Assembly (NCBI GenBank): GCA_032622095.1
Contig: CP136064.1
Location: 263,917,863 to 263,981,862, forward strand
Source of the DNA: Siphonodentalium dalli
Taxonomy: Eukaryota; Mollusca; Scaphopoda; Gadilida; Siphonodentaliidae
Direction: 5' to 3'
DNA length: 64,000 bases
Part shown: in pieces, positions 59,333-64,000 of the stretch
Position numbering within the stretch: position 1 is the first letter of the stretch
Layout: the number at the start of each line of letters is the position of its first letter
Notes under the pieces: generated by a model
Databases searched by the model: none
What the model was told of the DNA's origin: nothing
The model's input: the letters and a program-made list of their open reading frames with translations, nothing else
Translations under genes and position numbers: made by a program

Positions 59333-59745
59333 AGATAGATAGATAAGATAAGTTTATTGACAATTACACCCACACGGGGCCGATGTCACAACATAAATAA
59401 CAATAAATATATACATGATACAATAAGTATACACAATTGTAATCAGAATTAAAACGGAAAAAAATCATGTTTGTTGTTGAAAATCTGGTGTTTCAGACCT
59501 TTTGTGGAAAAGGGGACGGACCATGTTACAGATGATACTGCACGTTTCTGTGTTGTCATTTCGCAGTATGAAAATGAATTTTTGGGCATCAGTCATATTA
59601 ATAAACTTGTGATTTACTTTATTTATTTCGTCAAAGAAACGGAGACGAATGCTTTTGTAAATAGGACATTTTAAAATAAAATGTTCCTCGGTTTCCGTTT
59701 CCAATCCACACTTTCTGCATATTCTCTTGTGATATTGTATGTATC
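59333..59745 (-). mobile_element. LINE 3' fragment in copy B
   Basis: Inserted next to the first CUB exon of copy B; copy A lacks it. Minus strand: KRICRKCGLETETEEHF, ILKCPIYKSIRLRFFDEI, KFIFILRNDNTETC, then a stop, an A-rich 3' UTR and a (TATC)n tail at 59333-59350. The C-x2-C...H-x4-C motif plus ETEEHFILKC is a common LINE C-terminus. It belongs to a different family from the other three LINEs. Confidence 0.75.
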
Positions 59746-59774
59746 CAAAACTTTGGATAATCTGTTCAGTTTAC

Positions 59775-60005
59775 CTTTTGCAGAAAGTTTCGTCAACACG
59801 TGTGAGCTGTCGTATATATACAACGTATCAATAGTGTCCAGAAAGGGGTTGTTGAACATCAGCTTCTTGCCAATTGGTGCCTTTATCTGTAAAACGCAGT
59901 CCATATTATCACTGTATGAATATGCGGCAGTTAATTTAAGTTTTCCGGCTTGGATCCCTTCTAAAGACATGTCAATCTCCCCTCCGCACCTCTGGTCCAT
60001 ATAAT
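59775..60005 (-). pseudogene. CUB-LDLa paralogue (copy B): CUB first half
   Basis: 231 nt, phase 1-1, same acceptor and donor as copy A (AAAG|GTAAACTG). Reads YMDQRCGGEIDMSLEG, LKLTAAYSYSDNMDC, VLQIKAPIGKKLMFNNPF and LYIYDSSHVLTK. It is five codons shorter than copy A. The duplicated region ends about 120 bp further on, so no signal-peptide exon is visible for this copy. Confidence 0.65.
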
Positions 60006-60129
60006 CTGTAGATATATACAGAGAGTGTCGATATCACCATCATAAATTATACCTCACTGGAGGATCCCCGTTGGGGTGTCCATCTTGGGAACTGCATCCC
60101 CATTGAAACAGACAATTGCTATTTGCATC

Positions 60130-60839
60130 TGCTTGCTAGTTTTAAGAAAATACTCACTCTTTTCATTATACTTATATTCGGCAATCTATAGAATTTATTT
60201 TTGATTTCTCGCAGGTCATAACGGACATTTTGTGTACTTTTGTTCCATCTGATTGCTACACCGATAGTCTGTGGTTGGCTGTTCTAAATTTCTGTAGCCA
60301 GATGAGAGGGCATATATACCAAGTATCGGCTCAATCTGGCAGAATCCCTTTATGTTTCGATAAAAAATGTCACGGCTTAATGTAGACATATTTAGATTGC
60401 TCTATTAATTTCGCTTTTACGCGTTTGCATGAACCAGACATTTCGATGAAAATGTATAGAATAACACTTTCGCGTATTAAGATGGAGGTTAAGTGGTAAA
60501 ATTTGAATAGATAATTCACTGATAATTTCGGGAAAAGATTACTCAAAACTCACAAAGCGCAGAAGCCCGCTTTGTATATTGTTGGAAAGTGTCGACATAT
60601 ATTTAGTGACAACACAAAGTGGATTTTTTATTTTATTTTGTGACATTTTAGTTTTTATGAAAATCTTTGTAGACAATCAGACTGTTGACCTACTTCCTAA
60701 TAATGTCCAAACTGGGTCAAAAATCAAATTCTGCACTGCGTTGACAATAGCTAGATAAGCATTCAACCATTCCAACAAGATATGATATGGTCACATATAT
60801 GCTTTATAAGGTTTTAGTAAACTTTCACCGAAAATTAAA
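60130..60839. other. No gene recognised
   Basis: AT-rich DNA without repeats or exons that I can support. Confidence 0.35.
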
Positions 60840-61240
60840 GATACGGGCGGCGTTGGCGGCGTTGGCGGTGGGTATGCTGTTAAAATATTCACCTCCGTCA
60901 AAAACCGCCATAAACAGAAATAATAGTAAAATATAGACAGACCTTGTTCTTATACCAATCAGAAATATGGTATAAACAATATGTTATTTATTGTTAAATG
61001 CTTTCCTCTGTTATGTAAACAAAAGCAAAAATCGTTACAGAACCTGGCTTTTGTTTAGATCCGGATGTGGTAAACATAAAGAATGTTATTTGTTACTGTT
61101 ATCCTGATATGGAAATAATAAAGAGCGTTTATATCATTGTATGTTATTAACCAATAGAATTGCACTGTGTTATGTAGACAGAAGCGAAACTTGTGTAACA
61201 CGAGCAGGCTCTTGTTTCCGTACGCCATCGTACGTCTTGA
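60840..61240 (+). repeat. Dispersed repeat R1, copy 3
   Basis: Same orientation as 7940-8330: GGCGGTGGGTATGCTGTT, GTCAAAAACCGCCATAAACA, ATATGGAAATAATAAAGAGC, ending CACGAGCAGGCTCTTG. Confidence 0.55.
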
Positions 61241-61280
61241 CGACCACATCACTGCATGAAAAGCGAGATTTATAAAATAT

Positions 61281-61450
61281 AAATGTTGCATAAATTTAGG
61301 ACCCTGAATATATGCATGCATTTATACATATTAAATTCGCCTTTATACATAAATATAAATCTCTCATTTATATTTTTAAATCTCGTATAAATGTTGCATA
61401 AATTTAGGACCCTGAATTTATGCATGCATTTATACATATTAAATTCGTCT
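61281..61450. repeat. 108-bp direct duplication
   Basis: AAATGTTGCATAAATTTAGG and the following GCATGCATTTATACATATTA recur 108 bp apart, starting at 61281 and 61389. Confidence 0.7.
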
Positions 61451-63049
61451 TTCTTGGAAAAGTGCCGGAGGTCAGTAGAGCTATAATGTCGCCAGCGAAC
61501 ATTTATAGCAATGTGGTAAAAAATTTGATGTCACTTTAACACTAATGAGTCAAATGACATGCTGACAACGTTTACCAACAAAAAGCCCATGACTGAAGAC
61601 CTTTCGCAGCAGGTATCCAGACAAAACGCCCTACAGAGTAATGTGATATAGATGTTATACCTCTATAGACACATGTCGTGTTTCTCAAGTAAATGAATTA
61701 AAATGATTACAAATAAAGCATATTTGAGGTCAGGAATGGGGAATGGGTGTGTCCTTTCGGATATTCCAACTTCACCCCCCCCCCCCCCCCCCACATTGGG
61801 GCTAAATTTTCCAATCAACTTTGCAGAAATTGTCCTAAATTTTCCAAATTTCGGAAATTCTGTAGATTTTCCGACTGAATAATCCCGAAATTCCAAAACA
61901 TTTAAACTAGTCACCCACCTAGGAGTCAAATTTGCCAATTAAAATTAGACAAAATTACAGGTAGAAATTTAACAATTCCTACCAAATTGTACCTGGCCTG
62001 AAATTTCGATTTTTGACCTCCGAATTTCCAAATGTTGAAAATTTAGGCAAACATTGTGGGAGGTCTCACACCCCCATGCACATACCCCTGTAGCGTTGTC
62101 ACTGCCCGCACCACCAACCACCACCCCACACACATTCAAAACGTCCCTGACAATTTTGTCGGCACCGCTCTGTATGCAGACATTCAGTTATACCAAATCA
62201 GGTATCATACTAAATAAATCGAGAATTTCAATGTTGTCCCGGCGATGTACATAAACCGAATAACTTATATATGTCCTTCATTAATTTCGCTTATTTCTGT
62301 AACCGGCGCCGGGTTTCATTCTTAGCCCATAATTTAATTATTACCAGGATCGCATCCGCGGCGTCCATGCTCATGATATATCGATGCTATGCCAGCAGCA
62401 AGCATGCATATATGAGACCTGTATCGGTTAACACAAGCTAGCGGTCGGAGATTGCTTTCTTTCTCTCTGAACAACGCTACTGTGCAGACGTGTTCCATGG
62501 GTGTGAATGAGAGATGAGAACTCTAACTGCATGAGGCGAGTATTCACTATTTAGACGGATTATGTATATACAAATACGTTTTTTTTCGCATGTTCTGTTT
62601 AAACTAAGGCATCATTTGCAATGGTAGATTAATGTTGTGGACAGTAATGTAGCCATGCATGCATGAGGGACAAAGGCGGGTAGGAGGGGGTGTTAGTGTG
62701 GCGGGGGTATTGGTGGGGGTATATTTGCTTGGGTTAGAACATGATCGCCACATCATTTCAGTTGTTAAATTCCCTTTCTAATTATAAATTTTACCAAGGG
62801 TAAGTTAACACATGTAATTATGTGAATATGAAATAAAGGTATTTCACAATTTATGTTGCAGATTCATTCTTTCATCAATTCGCAGCGTGATCGACACATG
62901 TCAAAATTTATTCTGAATACTACATCATTCATGAAATTGTAACAAAGATTACATATATGTGCGCATTAAATTTAGACACAGCTTGCCTTGATCACTTATT
63001 TACTTTAACTCTTTTATTATACAGAGACGTCGGAATAAGATTATTCTAT
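61451..63049. other. No gene recognised
   Basis: AT-rich DNA with a C-run (about 61777-61792) and G-rich sequence near 62680-62720. The segment 61780-62050 is rich in TTCCAAATTT-like words without clear periodicity. Confidence 0.35.
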
Positions 63050-64000
63050 CGCGTGAAAATGTGGTTTTGTGAGAGTGATTTCACCCTTAGCCAGATCACA
63101 AATAAAAAGCCGTACATTATTATTAAATATTTTGCTAAACAGGCTATTATATCGCGTAAAATGTGGAGTTGGAAGCGTGATTTCACCCTTAGCTATGTCA
63201 CATAAATTTATTGTACCATATATCCATGATGTAATCCCGTTTTGAAGTTTTAATCGCGTAAAATTGCAATTATGGTCATGGAAGGTTGATATCATCCTTT
63301 GCCAGCATCACATATAAATTCATTGTACAAAATATCCATGATGTAATCCCGTTTTGAAGTTTTAATCGCGTAAAATTGCAATTGTGGTCATGGAAGGTTG
63401 ATATCATCCTTTGCCAGTATCACATATAAATTCATTGTACAATATATCCATGATGTAATCCCGTTTTGAAGTTTTAATCGCGTAAAATAGTGATCATGGA
63501 AGGGTGATATCCCCCTTTGCCATTTCACATATAAATTCATTGTACAATATATCCATGATGTAATCCCGTTTTGAAGTTTTAATCGCGTAAAATTGCAATT
63601 GTGGTCACGGAAGGTTGATATCATCCTTTGCCAGTATCGCATATAAATTCATTGTACAATATATCCATGATGTAATCCCGTTTTGAAGTTATAATCGTGT
63701 AAAATTGTGATCATGGAAGGGTGATATCACCCTTTGCCATTTCACATATATATTCACTGTACAATATAACCATGATGTAATCCCGTCTTGAAGTTAGAAT
63801 CGCGTAAAATTGTGGTCATGGAAGGGTGATATCACCCTTTGCCATATCACATATAAATCCATTGATGTAATCCAGTTTTGAAGTTTGAATCGGGTAAAAT
63901 TGTGGTGATGGAAGGGTGATATCACGCTTTGCCATATCGCATATAAATTCATTGTACAATAAATCCATGATGTAACACAATTTTGAAGTTTGAATCCCGT
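63050..64000. repeat. Satellite array, about 105-112 bp units
   Basis: At least seven close units and two degenerate ones. Each has ATGGAAGGGTGATATCACCC (or a close variant), TTGCCATATCACATATAAAT, CATTGTACAATATATCCATG and GTAATCCCGTTTTGAAGTT. GAAGG starts recur at 63281, 63393, 63499, 63610, 63716, 63821 and 63911. The array continues past the window end. The first units (63050-63200) are the most diverged, as expected at an array edge. Confidence 0.9.

Larger units (their letters stand above)
52040..60125. repeat. Segmental duplication, copy B
   Basis: About 8.1 kb matching the blocks of 11590-31350 in the same order and orientation. It lacks the minisatellite, LINE and Helitron-like insertions of copy A, and so shows the ancestral arrangement more clearly. 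It carries partner exons for all but the first exon of the CUB-LDLa gene. Confidence 0.85.

Noticed and set aside
1-64000. tRNA, rRNA or other structured RNA genes
   Set aside because: No cloverleaf with A and B boxes, and no rRNA core sequence was noticed by eye; a covariance-model scan would be needed to exclude diverged ones.

Overview
This window looks like AT-rich nuclear DNA of a metazoan, most likely a marine invertebrate. A mollusc or other lophotrochozoan is my best guess, but that is inference from the repeat style. Genes are split by introns with GT/AG borders, intergenic DNA is packed with transposons, and nothing bacterial is seen (no operons or ribosome-binding sites). Only two host genes can be reassembled with confidence. 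Most of the rest is mobile or tandemly repeated DNA.

Host genes. (1) On the + strand, two exons (1681-1832 and 8947-9064) join in frame to give the C-terminal end of a YeeE/YedE-type sulfur-compound transporter. The earlier exons lie before the window. Its last intron (7.1 kb) is filled with Helitron-like repeats and a piggyBac-like MITE that ends 16 bp before the final splice acceptor. (2) On the - strand, a small type I receptor-like gene runs from 37933 down to 16177. Its exons are: signal peptide (37867-37933), CUB domain in two exons (30999-31244 and 22899-23030), a duplicated LDL-receptor class A plus transmembrane exon (21781-22047 and 21447-21718), and a Pro-rich cytoplasmic tail with PPAY (16177-16368). 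All phases agree, giving a predicted protein of about 302 residues.

Segmental duplication. The region 11590-31350 (copy A, holding most of gene 2) is repeated in the same orientation at 52040-60125 (copy B). Copy B has the same CUB, LDLa-TM and tail exons, but a 2-nt loss in its TM exon breaks the frame. The copies carry different later insertions: A has a 1.6-kb minisatellite, a palindrome-array element, a LINE containing a hAT-like element that contains a foldback MITE, and a 7.3-kb block of Helitron-like repeats with a near-complete LINE. B has a 1.9-kb TIR insert, a piggyBac-like MITE and a LINE 3' fragment.

Mobile DNA. Four LINE copies are present. The one at 23729-27560 has a 1063-codon endonuclease/reverse transcriptase ORF with a 2A-like motif (DTEKNPGP) after an N-terminal hydrophobic segment. 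Three of the LINEs share a 3' UTR stem-loop. Helitron-like elements (TC...CTAG ends, internal tandem arrays, ACAG or AC microsatellites) occur at 1-518, 2657-4811, 14935-15547 and 23470-30758. Their arrays are dense in the TCAAGGTCA nuclear-receptor half-site. Several TIR elements, foldback palindromes, minisatellites and a terminal satellite array (63050 to the window end) make up most of the remainder. Long stretches (793-1680, 5600-7939, 9065-11590, 35100-37866, 42817-44335, 60130-63050) hold no gene I can recognise.
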